Assembly (NCBI RefSeq): GCF_018403745.1
Contig: NZ_BOVP01000006.1
Location: 1 to 64,000 of the forward strand
DNA from: Lactococcus formosensis
GTDB taxonomy: Bacteria; Bacillota; Bacilli; Lactobacillales; Streptococcaceae
Length of the DNA: 64,000 nt
Direction: 5' to 3'
Shown here: piece by piece, positions 26,050-35,073 of the stretch
Numbering within the stretch: position 1 is the first letter of the stretch
Layout of the letters: each line of letters starts with the position of its first letter
Program-made: the position numbers and the translations under genes
Notes under the pieces: model-generated
Databases searched by the model: none
Seen by the model: the letters and a program-made list of their open reading frames with translations, nothing else
Told to the model about the DNA's origin: nothing

Positions 26050-26505
26050 TCAAGGAAGTGTTTCTTTTTCTTCTTCGGCAAGTTCTTCAAGTTTTTTCAT
26101 ACGACTCATCAGCTGTCTTTCTCCCAAGAGAATAACCAACAATAATAGGCCCCAACCTGCCAATACCCCTGCCGTACGCATCAGCCCATCCCCACGATAA
26201 GTCAAAAAGATACGTTCTGGGTGTTCATTGTCTACATAAATTTTGATTTTTGTATCAACAGTGCCCAAGTTTCTAAAGTAAGTATCCAAAGGGCGTACTT
26301 GGTGACTAACACCTTCAAAAGTGTAGTTCACCTCTTTTAGTGCTTCGTCCCCGCGGACAATCGCACCTTGAGTTTCAGTTTTTGTGACGTTTTTATTAGC
26401 CATATGAACCCCAGTAAAAAAGAGAGAGCCTGAGATTAATGCTAAGCCAACAACGAGTAAGAGAATTCTTGAAATCCCTTGCAGTATTTTTACCGTATTA
26501 TTCAT
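26050..26505 (-). CDS. DUF3592-like membrane protein
   Basis: A 151-residue protein with a membrane helix at about 11-31, an exposed beta-rich part (EALKEVNYTFEGVSHQV, IYVDNEHPERIFL) and a second helix at about 110-128, then a Glu-rich tail. It looks like the DUF3592 plan; function unknown. Upstream, ATTTTGAT / ATCAAAAT (26533-26561) forms an 8-bp inverted repeat around a TATAAT-like box. Confidence 0.6.
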   Translation of the reverse strand: MNNTVKILQGISRILLLVVGLALISGSLFFTGVHMANKNVTKTETQGAIVRGDEALKEVNYTFEGVSHQVRPLDTYFRNLGTVDTKIKIYVDNEHPERIFLTYRGDGLMRTAGVLAGWGLLLLVILLGERQLMSRMKKLEELAEEEKETLP

Positions 26506-26716
26506 CTATAACCTATATAAATTCTAAACTTTATTTTGATCTCCCCCTATTATATCAAAATTATCGTTCGGACTCTAGTTAGCTATAATCTATAAGCTCA
26601 CAATTTTATTTTCTGTAGACATATTCCTCAGCAGGACTGTTTGACCCGCCTTGCACGAAAATTAGACCTGGTTTAAATAAAAATACTTTGAATTTATCTG
26701 ACAGCTGGATAAGTAC

Positions 26717-26745
26717 TTCAAAATTATAGAAATCTATGGTACACT
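26717..26745 (+). promoter_or_regulatory. Promoter of the CAT-like gene
   Basis: TTCAAA (26717-26722), 17-bp spacer, TACACT (26740-26745). A small hairpin TCACT / AGTGA follows before the SD. Confidence 0.55.
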
Positions 26746-26789
26746 CTAACAAAACCCTCACTTCTAATAGTGATTTCCGAGGAGAAATA

Positions 26790-27434
26790 ATGAATTATAA
26801 ACATATTGACATGGCTTCCTATAATCGTCTTTCTCATTTTGAATATTTTAAAAGTCTTGCCCAACCCTATGTTGGAGTGACCGTTAACGTAAATATTACA
26901 AAACTTATCGCAACGATAGAAAAGAATAAATTTCCTTTTTTCTTAACGATCTGTTACTGTGTATCCCAAGCAGCAAACGGTGTTTCAGAATTTAAACAAC
27001 GTATCGTTGAAGATAAAATTATAGAATTTGATAACTGTCAGACATCACACACAGTTTCCTTAGACGACGGGACCTATACTTACTGCAATCTTGATTTCAC
27101 ACCTGATTTTGCTGCATTTTTGAGCTATGCCATGGAAGAGCAAGAAAAAGCTAAAGCCATTCCCTCAATCGAGGAGGAGCCTAAAGGGACTTTAAATAAA
27201 TTATTTATCTCCACACTTCCATGGTTCTCCTTTACTTCCATGATTAATCCAACACCAGTTCCTGCGGACAGCAATCCAAGAATCACCTGGGGAAAGTATT
27301 TTGAACAAAACAAGGAACTGTTGCTTCCCCTTTCGGTTCTTGCTAACCACGCTCTTGTGGACGGAGCACACATTGCAGCATTTTATACCTTATTGGATGA
27401 AGAAATTGAAAAATTAGTCCAAAATTATCAATAA
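26790..27434 (+). CDS. CatA-like O-acetyltransferase
   Basis: A 214-residue protein of the chloramphenicol acetyltransferase fold. Catalytic His187 and structural Asp191 lie in NHALVDGAHI near the C-terminus, as in CAT; length also fits (about 215). ATG 26790 is preferred because SD GAGGAG precedes it; the frame is open further upstream but crosses the promoter. Chromosomal CAT-like proteins of lactic acid bacteria need not acetylate chloramphenicol, so resistance should not be assumed. Confidence 0.82.
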   Translation: MNYKHIDMASYNRLSHFEYFKSLAQPYVGVTVNVNITKLIATIEKNKFPFFLTICYCVSQAANGVSEFKQRIVEDKIIEFDNCQTSHTVSLDDGTYTYCNLDFTPDFAAFLSYAMEEQEKAKAIPSIEEEPKGTLNKLFISTLPWFSFTSMINPTPVPADSNPRITWGKYFEQNKELLLPLSVLANHALVDGAHIAAFYTLLDEEIEKLVQNYQ

Positions 27435-27507
27435 ACCAAAAATTCCTGTAATCTTTTTTCGGTTAACACAATTAGAACTTGATTTACGGTTCTGTTATAA
27501 TTTAACT

Positions 27508-28386
27508 ATGAAAAAATTAGCACTGCTTTCAGATCTGCATCTGGATGTTAATCAATTTACAGATTCTGAAACTCAAGTTTTAATTGATACCCTGCAAGAG
27601 CAGTCTGTGACTGATTTGCACTTTGCAGGAGATATGTCCAACGACTATAAAAAAATTACGACACCTTTTTTTAAGCAATTATCAAAAAACTTTGATATTA
27701 GCCATAATCTTGGCAATCACGATATGGTACATTTATCCGAAAAAGAAATTAATGCACAGGACTTTTCGCTTAAGTATTTTGGGGATACACTTTTAGTTAG
27801 TTTTCACGGTTGGTATGATTACTCTTTCGTTCAAGATTACTCAGATGAGAAACTTTTATCCTTTAAAAATAGCTTTTACTTTGATCGCAAAATCCATCGT
27901 GATTATAGCGATGCCCTTACGACACAACATACTCTCAACACTCTCGAAACAATTTTGGAAAATCTAGATTTTTCTGGCCGTATCATCATTGCCATGCATT
28001 TTGTTCCACACAAAGCTTTTTCCATTAATACAGCTTATAAAAAATTTGAGCGCTTCAATGCTTATCTTGGATCACAAGCTTTCCATGAATTGTTCATTCA
28101 GTATCCTCAAATCACGGACGTTGTCTTTGGACACGCACACCACCGAATTTCTGCTCAAACTATCGATGAGATTGTCTATCATTCACGTCCTTTAGGTTAT
28201 ATTTACGAGTGGCAAATGGTCAGCGATTTTCTGCAAGACTATCCCGAATATCAAATCGAAGAACATTATCATTTGCGTAAAAGATACCAGGCGATTAGAT
28301 CACTTAATATTTGGGAAGATTACCGTGCACAGCATCTGTCAAGGGAGCTCCTCAGGAGCTTAAGCTTTTTTGAGCTACCAACCTGA
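27508..28386 (+). CDS. Calcineurin-like metallophosphoesterase
   Basis: A 292-residue protein with metallophosphoesterase motifs: DLHLD (9-13), AGDMSND (near 37-43), GNHD (near 72), AMHFVPH and VFGHAHH. Substrate unknown. TATAAT lies about 10 nt before the start. A terminator-like hairpin (AGCTCC / GGAGCT plus TTTTTT, 28346-28371) lies within its last codons. Confidence 0.88.
   Translation: MKKLALLSDLHLDVNQFTDSETQVLIDTLQEQSVTDLHFAGDMSNDYKKITTPFFKQLSKNFDISHNLGNHDMVHLSEKEINAQDFSLKYFGDTLLVSFHGWYDYSFVQDYSDEKLLSFKNSFYFDRKIHRDYSDALTTQHTLNTLETILENLDFSGRIIIAMHFVPHKAFSINTAYKKFERFNAYLGSQAFHELFIQYPQITDVVFGHAHHRISAQTIDEIVYHSRPLGYIYEWQMVSDFLQDYPEYQIEEHYHLRKRYQAIRSLNIWEDYRAQHLSRELLRSLSFFELPT
28345..28372 (+). 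terminator. Terminator overlapping the phosphoesterase 3' end
   Basis: AGCTCC-TCA-GGAGCT followed by TAAGCTTTTTT, wholly inside the last 14 codons of the coding region. The coding sequence appears to have been kept open through the stem. Confidence 0.5.
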
Positions 28387-28458
28387 GTCCAGAAACTTTT
28401 TGAATATTATGCTATAATAATAAGCGAGAACTTTGAATTTTGGAAAGTTGGTGAAGCC

Positions 28459-28989
28459 TTGAATCTTCCGAAAGAAGGCGACCTTGTCACGATTCAAAGC
28501 TATAAACATGATGGCAGTTTACATCGTACCTGGCGAGATACGATGATACTGAAAACAAATGAAAATTCAATTATTGGTGTAAATGACCACACACTTGTAA
28601 CCGAGTCAGACGACCGTCGTTGGGTCACACGTGAACCTGCAATCGTTTATTTCCACAAAAAGTTTTGGTTTAACATCATTGCTATGATTCGTGAGGAAGG
28701 CGTCAGCTACTATTGCAACCTTGCGAGCCCTTTTGTCTTAGACAATGAGGCACTGAAATATATCGACTACGATCTCGATGTAAAAGTATTTAAAGATGGC
28801 GAGAAAAAACTCCTAGACGTTGAGGAATATGAACGTCACAGGAAACAAATGAACTACTCTCCTGAAATTGACCACATTTTGAAAGAAAATGTAAAAATTC
28901 TTGTTGATTGGATAAATAATGAACGCGGACCTTTCTCCAAAGAGTATGTTGACATTTGGTACAATCGCTATCATCAATTAAAAAAATAG
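28459..28989 (+). CDS. ntdP: Nucleoside tri-/diphosphate phosphatase NtdP (DUF402)
   Basis: A 176-residue DUF402 protein, near full-length to Staphylococcus/Bacillus Ntdp (YgaC). Conserved: PKEGD near the start, [37 protein letters not shown]. It removes phosphates from nucleoside tri- and diphosphates. The start is a TTG at 28459; the conserved PKEGD places it there. TATAAT lies about 35 nt upstream. Confidence 0.9.
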   Translation: MNLPKEGDLVTIQSYKHDGSLHRTWRDTMILKTNENSIIGVNDHTLVTESDDRRWVTREPAIVYFHKKFWFNIIAMIREEGVSYYCNLASPFVLDNEALKYIDYDLDVKVFKDGEKKLLDVEEYERHRKQMNYSPEIDHILKENVKILVDWINNERGPFSKEYVDIWYNRYHQLKK

Positions 28990-29009
28990 TCCAGACGGAC
29001 TATTTTTTT
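28981..29009. terminator. Bidirectional terminator after ntdP
   Basis: AAAAAATAGTCC-AGAC-GGACTATTTTTTT, between the converging ntdP and ABC permease genes. Confidence 0.92.
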
Positions 29010-29011
29010 AT

Positions 29012-30652
29012 TTAATCACCAATCAAGTCACGTTGCCGATAAATAAACATGCCAATCAGAGCAAATATTACTGCTAAAGCAAGTATAAATACAAAATTGC
29101 CCCAGTTCATTGTTTCTACCGGAAGTCTTGAAATATGGTGGAAAACATTAAAATTATTCAACCAAGCAGGGAGATTCAATATGTTACCAATATAACTCAT
29201 GAAAAAAGCAAAACCAAGATAAACCCAGATTAATGTGCTCAAGCGTGGAAGCACGGCCATTAGAGAACCTAAAATCCCAAGGACAAAGAAAATCCCAGCA
29301 GTCCAAGACATTCCCGCTGCAGCTACTTTAGCAAAACTGAATGCATTGTCATTATTGGCTTGGGCGAGATAGATACCAAGCACAACTGCAAATTGAGCAA
29401 GACCTCCCAATATCCAAGAGATAATCATATAAGTGGCATAAACTTTATAACGACTAATTGGCATAGCATAAAGCTGTTCTTGCCGATTTTTTCGTTCTTC
29501 TGTTACCATCCGCATGAGAGAAGTGACCGCAAAACAAGCAACCATTACAGCACAAATCATAAAGATTGTCGACATAAAACTTTCAATCATCGCTTTACTT
29601 GCTACCTTGCTGGCTTCATTAGCCAGATGAGGGTCAATATTAAAGAGTTTGGATATAGTTGGACTGGATTCAACAAAGCCACCGATTTGGTCAATCATTG
29701 ATCCATAAGTAATGCCTAGAACAAAAAGCCCTAAAATCCAGCCGATACTAGCTGTACGTTGTTGCCTCAGCGTAAGCCCTGTAAAACTGAGCAAGCTTTT
29801 CGATGCATGAGCCTTACCATTTACCTCTGGAATATATCCTGCATTGACATCTCGCCTAATTTCAAGGAAATAAGCGAGAACGAGAAGAATAAGGCTCAAT
29901 CCTAAAGCCAAGAAGATGGGAAGCCAATGATTCTTAACATAAGGGTCGGTTAGATAGGACCAACTTAAAGGGTTCCAATAGCCCCAATTTACATTTTGTG
30001 TATCTGTTCCCATACGAATAAGGTAGAGCAAACCAAGCAAGCCAAAAGTAGCACCTTTGGCACTGCCTGAGTCGGAAAAGATTTGTGCAAAAACAAGTGC
30101 AAACAAGCCCCAAAGTAAACTTTGAGCACCTATAGCAGAGGCAAACAAGAGATTCTCGCTAAAAGAAGTCATACCTGGAATATTTTGCAACTGAATTGAA
30201 ATCGCCAAGATTACAGTAATCAAGACTTGTAAAACAAAGAGTTCAATAACAACGGCTGTCGTATTGGCTAATTTTCCGACTTGAAAAGAGCGAAAAACTT
30301 CAGCGATTCCATCTTCTTCTTCTTTTCGTGTACGATTGATAACATAGATAATCGCAACAACAGCGAATGTTATTGCCGTAATTAAAGGCATGGTCGTTCC
30401 ATAAGCTGCAGCCGCGGTAAAGTCCTTACCTTGAGCGACCGTCATAGGACCGAACAATGCCGTCATAGCTGGTCCCTGAAAAACATTAAACATGGTTTCT
30501 CGTTGACTATCAGTCTGCATGATAAGCTCGAATTTACCCACTCCCGACGCTGCAAAGGCCAGCACACCAACTATCCAAAAGACAAGTTTTAGCCAATCTC
30601 TCTTGAGTAAAGCCCTCAGCATACTAAAGGTTTTATTTAAAGGTTTGTCCAT
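29012..30652 (-). CDS. ABC exporter permease (polyketide-antibiotic-exporter type)
   Basis: A 546-residue permease with about twelve membrane helices in two similar halves, each with a cytoplasmic loop of the VINRTRKEEEDGIAEVFRS / VTEERKNRQEQLYAMPISR kind. This is the plan of Gram-positive ABC permeases annotated as exporters of polyketide antibiotics (TetB-like). ATG 30652 is preferred: SD AGGAGG precedes it, while the upstream GTG overlaps that SD. It lies 12 nt after its ATPase, and a TetR gene is divergent, suggesting a substrate-inducible drug or lipid exporter. Confidence 0.85.
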   Translation of the reverse strand: MDKPLNKTFSMLRALLKRDWLKLVFWIVGVLAFAASGVGKFELIMQTDSQRETMFNVFQGPAMTALFGPMTVAQGKDFTAAAAYGTTMPLITAITFAVVAIIYVINRTRKEEEDGIAEVFRSFQVGKLANTTAVVIELFVLQVLITVILAISIQLQNIPGMTSFSENLLFASAIGAQSLLWGLFALVFAQIFSDSGSAKGATFGLLGLLYLIRMGTDTQNVNWGYWNPLSWSYLTDPYVKNHWLPIFLALGLSLILLVLAYFLEIRRDVNAGYIPEVNGKAHASKSLLSFTGLTLRQQRTASIGWILGLFVLGITYGSMIDQIGGFVESSPTISKLFNIDPHLANEASKVASKAMIESFMSTIFMICAVMVACFAVTSLMRMVTEERKNRQEQLYAMPISRYKVYATYMIISWILGGLAQFAVVLGIYLAQANNDNAFSFAKVAAAGMSWTAGIFFVLGILGSLMAVLPRLSTLIWVYLGFAFFMSYIGNILNLPAWLNNFNVFHHISRLPVETMNWGNFVFILALAVIFALIGMFIYRQRDLIGD

Positions 30653-30664
30653 AACGTTCACCTC

Positions 30665-31543
30665 CTATTCATAATGATGCATGAAGAGCTCTTCTAAAGT
30701 TGGCGGTGTAGACTCTAACTTCTTCACCCCATACTTAAGTAAAGTTTTTAAGATAACATCTGTTTTATCCGAATCCACTTGAAAAACAGCCTTATTGCCA
30801 TTGAGGTGCAAATCATGGACGCCCTCTAATCCATGCAACGCTTCTGGCGCTTGAGTAGTTTCGACTTTAAAAGTATCACGTGTCAAATGACGTAAATCAT
30901 CAAGTGACCCTGTTTCAACGATTTCTCCTTTTCGAATAACAGCAACACGATCTGCTAGACGCTCGACTTCAGATAAGATATGGCTGGACAAAATAATGGC
31001 TTTCCCCGATTTTTTGAGGCGCTGGACTTCAGCTTGGAAAACCGATTCCATCAAGGGATCCAAACCACTGGTTGGCTCGTCAAATATATAAAGTTCAGCA
31101 TCCGTGGCTAAGGCAGCAATTAAGGCAATCTTCTGACGGTTTCCTTTGGAATAGCTACGCGCCTTTTTCTTGGGATCAAGTTCGAACTTCTTGATAAGTT
31201 CATCACGTTTTTTTAAATCTGCATGACCATGTAATTTCAAGAAAAGGTCAATAATCTCGCCCCCAGAGAGATTGGGCCAAAGATAGACATCGCCGGGCAC
31301 ATAAGCAATTTTCTTATGAATTTCAATGGCATCCGTCCACACATCTTTACCAAATATTGTGGCTGAGCCTCCACTCTTTTTAATAATCCCCAACAAAACA
31401 CGAATCGTTGTTGATTTTCCTGAACCATTGGGACCAATATAGCCCAAAACTTCTCCGGCATTTACATCTAATGTAACATTCTTCAAAGCTTGAAATTTAC
31501 CAAAATTTTTCTGCAAGTTTTTTATTTCAACAATCTTTTGCAT
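30665..31543 (-). CDS. ABC exporter ATP-binding protein
   Basis: A 292-residue ATPase. Walker A GPNGSGKST near 40, signature YSKGNRQK near 136, Walker B LYIFDEPTSGLDP near 155, switch His in LSSHILSEVE. A C-terminal accessory domain of about 80 residues follows, ending TPPTLEELFMHHYE, as in drug-export ATPases. First gene of the operon facing the tetR gene. Confidence 0.92.
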   Translation of the reverse strand: MQKIVEIKNLQKNFGKFQALKNVTLDVNAGEVLGYIGPNGSGKSTTIRVLLGIIKKSGGSATIFGKDVWTDAIEIHKKIAYVPGDVYLWPNLSGGEIIDLFLKLHGHADLKKRDELIKKFELDPKKKARSYSKGNRQKIALIAALATDAELYIFDEPTSGLDPLMESVFQAEVQRLKKSGKAIILSSHILSEVERLADRVAVIRKGEIVETGSLDDLRHLTRDTFKVETTQAPEALHGLEGVHDLHLNGNKAVFQVDSDKTDVILKTLLKYGVKKLESTPPTLEELFMHHYE

Positions 31544-31571
31544 TGCTTTGCCTCCTCACTCCATACTAATA

Positions 31572-31626
31572 TGTACTATTTTTACTTTTATAGTTCATAT
31601 TGTACTATTTTAGTTGAAAGAGTACA
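31572..31626. promoter_or_regulatory. Two tandem operators for the TetR-family regulator
   Basis: Two sites share one architecture: TGTACT, 14 bp, AGTTCA (31572-31597) and TGTACT, 14 bp, AGTACA (31601-31626). The second overlaps the -35/spacer of the tetR promoter. The first lies toward the ABC operon start. This arrangement would let one regulator repress both directions. Confidence 0.7.
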
Positions 31627-31642
31627 AACGAAAAGATATAAT
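31614..31642 (+). promoter_or_regulatory. Promoter of the tetR gene
   Basis: TTGAAA (31614-31619), 17-bp spacer, TATAAT (31637-31642). Confidence 0.88.
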
Positions 31643-31675
31643 ACATATAAAGTATTCTTTTGTGGAGGCAAGAAA

Positions 31676-32242
31676 ATGAATCAAACAGAAAAAAAGAAAA
31701 AAGCCATTCTTGAAGTGACTTCTAACCTACTACGAGAACGCTTAATTTCAGATATTTCTATGGATGAAATTGCTCAACTGGCACAAGTCTCTAAGGTCAC
31801 AATTTTTAAATATTACAAGAATAAAAATAACTTGATGAATATCGTTATACGAGATGCACTTAATTTTATGATTGAAGAAATTCAACAGTTGGTAAACACG
31901 AAAGAAAATTTTCGTGAGACTTTTCGTCAGGTTTCGCGTTTTAAAATAAGACAGATTCATTTAATGACTGATATTTTTTTGCAAAACATGATGAATCAAT
32001 ACGCTACTGATCCTAACTTCTTTGATACAGATATGCGACATATTCAACATCTTGTTTATCAAAAACTCTTTCAAAAGGGACGTGCAGAAGGTCAAATTTC
32101 TCCTGATTACACGGATGAGGATTTGATTCTTTTTATCGATATTATGAGTGAAGGCATGAAAAGAATCCCTTTAGAAAGGGCACTGAAGCGCCCTGAGATT
32201 CTTACTGAAATGTTTTTAAATGCTCTAAAAAAAGCGGATTAA
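31676..32242 (+). CDS. TetR-family regulator of the adjacent ABC exporter
   Basis: A 188-residue regulator. The N-terminal helix-turn-helix is SMDEIAQLAQVSKVTIFKYYKNK (about residues 26-49), followed by a ligand-binding helical part. ATG 31676 has SD GGAGG; a longer open frame upstream runs through the promoter and is not used. Divergent from the ABC exporter, with paired operators between them, so it probably represses both. Confidence 0.9.
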   Translation: MNQTEKKKKAILEVTSNLLRERLISDISMDEIAQLAQVSKVTIFKYYKNKNNLMNIVIRDALNFMIEEIQQLVNTKENFRETFRQVSRFKIRQIHLMTDIFLQNMMNQYATDPNFFDTDMRHIQHLVYQKLFQKGRAEGQISPDYTDEDLILFIDIMSEGMKRIPLERALKRPEILTEMFLNALKKAD

Positions 32243-32259
32243 TTTCCGCTTTTTTTTAT
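32233..32259. terminator. Bidirectional terminator between tetR and whiA
   Basis: AAAGCGGA-TTAAT-TTCCGCTTTTTTTT. It contains the stop codons of both converging genes, which overlap by 4 nt. Confidence 0.88.
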
Positions 32260-33159
32260 TTCTTCTGCTAAAGCTGTCAGTTTTCGTAACCGGTGATTCA
32301 CACCTGATTTACCCAGAGGCGGGTCCAAGAGTTGCCCTAACTCTTTAATTGTTGCTTCAGGATGAGCAATCCGTGCATGTGCAACCTCTGTGAGTGCAGG
32401 GGGCAGGTTTTCCAGCTCTTTCTTCTCTGCTAAATATTTGACGGCCGATATTACATCTTGCGCTGCTGACACTGATTTGTTTATATTTGCCGACTCAAAG
32501 TTGGATTGACGGTTTGCCAAGCCACGCATTTCACGCATTATTTTTGCATCTTCAAATTTTAAACGTGCCTTCATCGCACCAATCAAAGTCAAAAAATCCA
32601 TGATTTCTTCTGCTTTAGATAAATAGAGGATGTAGCGGTTCTTCCGCGCAATGACACGCGCATCAAAACCGAAATTATTAAAAATATCTTTTAAGTCTTC
32701 AGCATGTTCATAATATACACTAGAAATAGACAACTGATAATCGCCTTTTTCTGGGTTGTGCATTGAACCACTCGATAAAAAAGCCCCCCGCATATAATCT
32801 TCTTGTGCTTGTTGGTCATATTTGACTGACTCAGGGATACCAGAGTCCAGAAACATCAGCGAATCCGAAAGTTGTAGCTCATTGAGCAATGCATTGACCT
32901 TCTCTTCGATAAAAACCGTGTATACTCTATTTTTGGATAATGTTGTTTTCTGATGCACCCGAATCTCGGCACGTATCTGGTAAATTTCGAGGAGCATCTG
33001 ATAGATATACTTTGCGGTTGCTGCATTTTCTGTAGACAAGGACAAGGTTAAACCACCAGAAATACCCAGAGAGCCATTCATCCGAATTAATGCAAGCAAA
33101 GTTCCTCGGCTTGCTTTTTGACTCGTGAGTTCTTTTTTTATTTCACTTGTAAAGCTCAT
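32239..33159 (-). CDS. whiA: DNA-binding protein WhiA
   Basis: A 306-residue WhiA with an N-terminal LAGLIDADG-homing-endonuclease-like part (MRGAFLSSGSMHNPEKGYHLE-like region) and a C-terminal helix-turn-helix (TIKELGQLLDPPLGKSGVNH). In Firmicutes WhiA affects cell division and chromosome segregation. Last of the rapZ-yvcK-whiA cluster, each gene overlapping the next by 4 nt. Confidence 0.96.
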   Translation of the reverse strand: MSFTSEIKKELTSQKASRGTLLALIRMNGSLGISGGLTLSLSTENAATAKYIYQMLLEIYQIRAEIRVHQKTTLSKNRVYTVFIEEKVNALLNELQLSDSLMFLDSGIPESVKYDQQAQEDYMRGAFLSSGSMHNPEKGDYQLSISSVYYEHAEDLKDIFNNFGFDARVIARKNRYILYLSKAEEIMDFLTLIGAMKARLKFEDAKIMREMRGLANRQSNFESANINKSVSAAQDVISAVKYLAEKKELENLPPALTEVAHARIAHPEATIKELGQLLDPPLGKSGVNHRLRKLTALAEEIKKSGN

Positions 33160-34142
33160 TCTTTTTTTCTCTCACAACGTGTACTGATGCCCATGATTTC
33201 TGAAGCAATTGCATCCCCGTTGTGGAAGGCTCCACCATTAATCAATTCTAAGAAATCATTTGAAATAACATTAACTTCTTCCTCTCTGAGTGCTTTAAAG
33301 TCATGAACAACTTGTACCAAATACTCATCAAATTTATTAGAATTCATATACTCTTCTGGCACCTCAGCACTATTTACAAGAACGGTATCAATCACACGAG
33401 TACCTAAGTGTTCGTGGATGACACGTACATGATCGGCGTCACTGAAGTGCTCCGTCTCCCCACGTTGTGTCATGATATTGCAGACATAAACAATACGGGC
33501 TTTTGTTTTTAATAAGGCTTCACCAATTTCTGGGATGACAATATTTGGCAAGATTGAAGTAAAGAGGGAGCCAGGTCCTAAAACAATCGTATCTGCTTCC
33601 ATTATAGTTTGAACAACCTTTTTAGAGGCACGTGGTCTCTGTCCCGTATTTGTCTCAGTCAAATATACATGATGAATCAAACCTTCATAATCAGCAATTT
33701 TACTTTCACCTTCAACTTCATGTCCATCCTTAAAGACAGCATGCAAAGTCAAAGCTACATCACTTGAGGGATAAACATTTCCACGCACATGGAAAAAACG
33801 AGCCAGAGTTTGCACCGCCTGATAAGTCGATCCTTGCATCTCACCAATCGCTGCAATAATCAGATTTCCTAAAGGATGACCAGAAAGTTCCCCATCGCTT
33901 GCATCAAAACGATATTGGAGAATATCTGCGTAAAATTTTGGCATGTCGCTCATTGCGATAAGAACATTGCGCAAGTCTCCAGGTGGAGCAATATTAATTG
34001 CTGAACGCAGACGGCCCGAAGAGCCGCCATCATCTGCTACTGTTACAATTGCGGAAAGATCGATATTTTCTTGACGCAAAGACTTCAAAATAACGGGAAT
34101 CCCAGTCCCGCCTCCTATAACTACTACTTTTGATTTACTCAT
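33156..34142 (-). CDS. yvcK: YvcK family protein (gluconeogenesis/morphogenesis factor)
   Basis: A 328-residue UDP-sugar-binding protein of the CofD-like YvcK family. It begins [19 protein letters not shown], followed by [20 protein letters not shown] and GPGSLFTSI. It links cell-wall precursor supply to carbon source. ATGA overlap with rapZ upstream and whiA downstream. Confidence 0.96.
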   Translation of the reverse strand: MSKSKVVVIGGGTGIPVILKSLRQENIDLSAIVTVADDGGSSGRLRSAINIAPPGDLRNVLIAMSDMPKFYADILQYRFDASDGELSGHPLGNLIIAAIGEMQGSTYQAVQTLARFFHVRGNVYPSSDVALTLHAVFKDGHEVEGESKIADYEGLIHHVYLTETNTGQRPRASKKVVQTIMEADTIVLGPGSLFTSILPNIVIPEIGEALLKTKARIVYVCNIMTQRGETEHFSDADHVRVIHEHLGTRVIDTVLVNSAEVPEEYMNSNKFDEYLVQVVHDFKALREEEVNVISNDFLELINGGAFHNGDAIASEIMGISTRCERKKE

Positions 34143-35029
34143 GATCGATTAACCGTTTCTTTCCGTCTATCCTTATCTCTATGGCTAGTATTTAAATGCC
34201 AATCTTCTTTAAGAAGTGCTTTGGATACACGTTCAGCAAATGCGACAGAACGGTGTTGTCCACCTGTACAGCCAAAAGCAATTGTCAATACAGATTTTCC
34301 TTCTTTTTGGTAGGCAGGTATAATCGGCAAGAGCATATTCATTAAATTTTTATAAAAATCTTCAGAAGCTTTCTGGTTCATAACATAGTTGAAGACTTCT
34401 TTATCTTGCCCTGTTTTATCACGAAGCTCTGGAATATAGTGTGGGTTTGGTAGAAAACGCACATCAAAGACTAAGTCTGCATCCATCGGCAAACCATACT
34501 TAAAGCCAAAGGAAATAACTTCAATACGAAATGGTGCTTCTTTTGTCTCTGAAAAACGCTCAAGAATACGGGCCCGCAAATTACGTGGTGTGAGCTCACT
34601 TGTATCAATAACAACTTCAGCCAAGGACTTCAAATCTGAGAGAATTTCGCGTTCTTGTGTAATCCCATCCAGTACACGTCCATCAATAGCTAGCGGATGT
34701 GAACGGCGTGTTTCTTTATAACGTGCAACCAGTTCAACATCACTTGCATCAAGGAATAAAAGTTTGAAATTCACTTCTGGAAGATTAGAAAGTTCTGCAA
34801 CGATACCGCGCAAGCGGTCAAAGAAGATACGTGAGCGCATATCGACAACCATTGCGACTTTGTTTATCTTACTATCTGGTGTATTGAGAAGCTCAACAAA
34901 TTTTTCAATTAAGTTAGGTGGCATATTATCCACGGCAAAGTAGCCCATATCTTCAAAAGATTGAATAGCTACAGTTTTACCTGCGCCTGACATACCTGTA
35001 ATAATGACAATATTCAGTTTGTTATCCAT
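34139..35029 (-). CDS. rapZ: RapZ-family nucleotide-binding protein (YvcJ)
   Basis: From ATG 35029 (SD AGAGGAG) a 296-residue protein. Walker A GMSGAGKT near residue 12, DNMPP, and the conserved C-terminal [11 protein letters not shown]. In enterics RapZ is an RNase adapter for glmZ; in Firmicutes YvcJ is a GTPase of less clear role. The longer open frame to 35077 lacks an SD. Confidence 0.95.
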   Translation of the reverse strand: MDNKLNIVIITGMSGAGKTVAIQSFEDMGYFAVDNMPPNLIEKFVELLNTPDSKINKVAMVVDMRSRIFFDRLRGIVAELSNLPEVNFKLLFLDASDVELVARYKETRRSHPLAIDGRVLDGITQEREILSDLKSLAEVVIDTSELTPRNLRARILERFSETKEAPFRIEVISFGFKYGLPMDADLVFDVRFLPNPHYIPELRDKTGQDKEVFNYVMNQKASEDFYKNLMNMLLPIIPAYQKEGKSVLTIAFGCTGGQHRSVAFAERVSKALLKEDWHLNTSHRDKDRRKETVNRS

Positions 35030-35073
35030 GTTTTTCTCCTCTTTCTTATAAAGTATAAATAGGATTATTTTGT

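Noticed and set aside
26736-26789. Longer N-terminus or cat-type leader peptide for the CAT-like gene
   Set aside because: The frame is open upstream but crosses the promoter; no separate leader ORF with SD and no SD-masking hairpin like that of inducible cat genes is present.
31490-31675. 62-residue N-terminal extension of the TetR-family protein
   Set aside because: It runs through the promoter and operators; a good SD and ATG lie at 31676.
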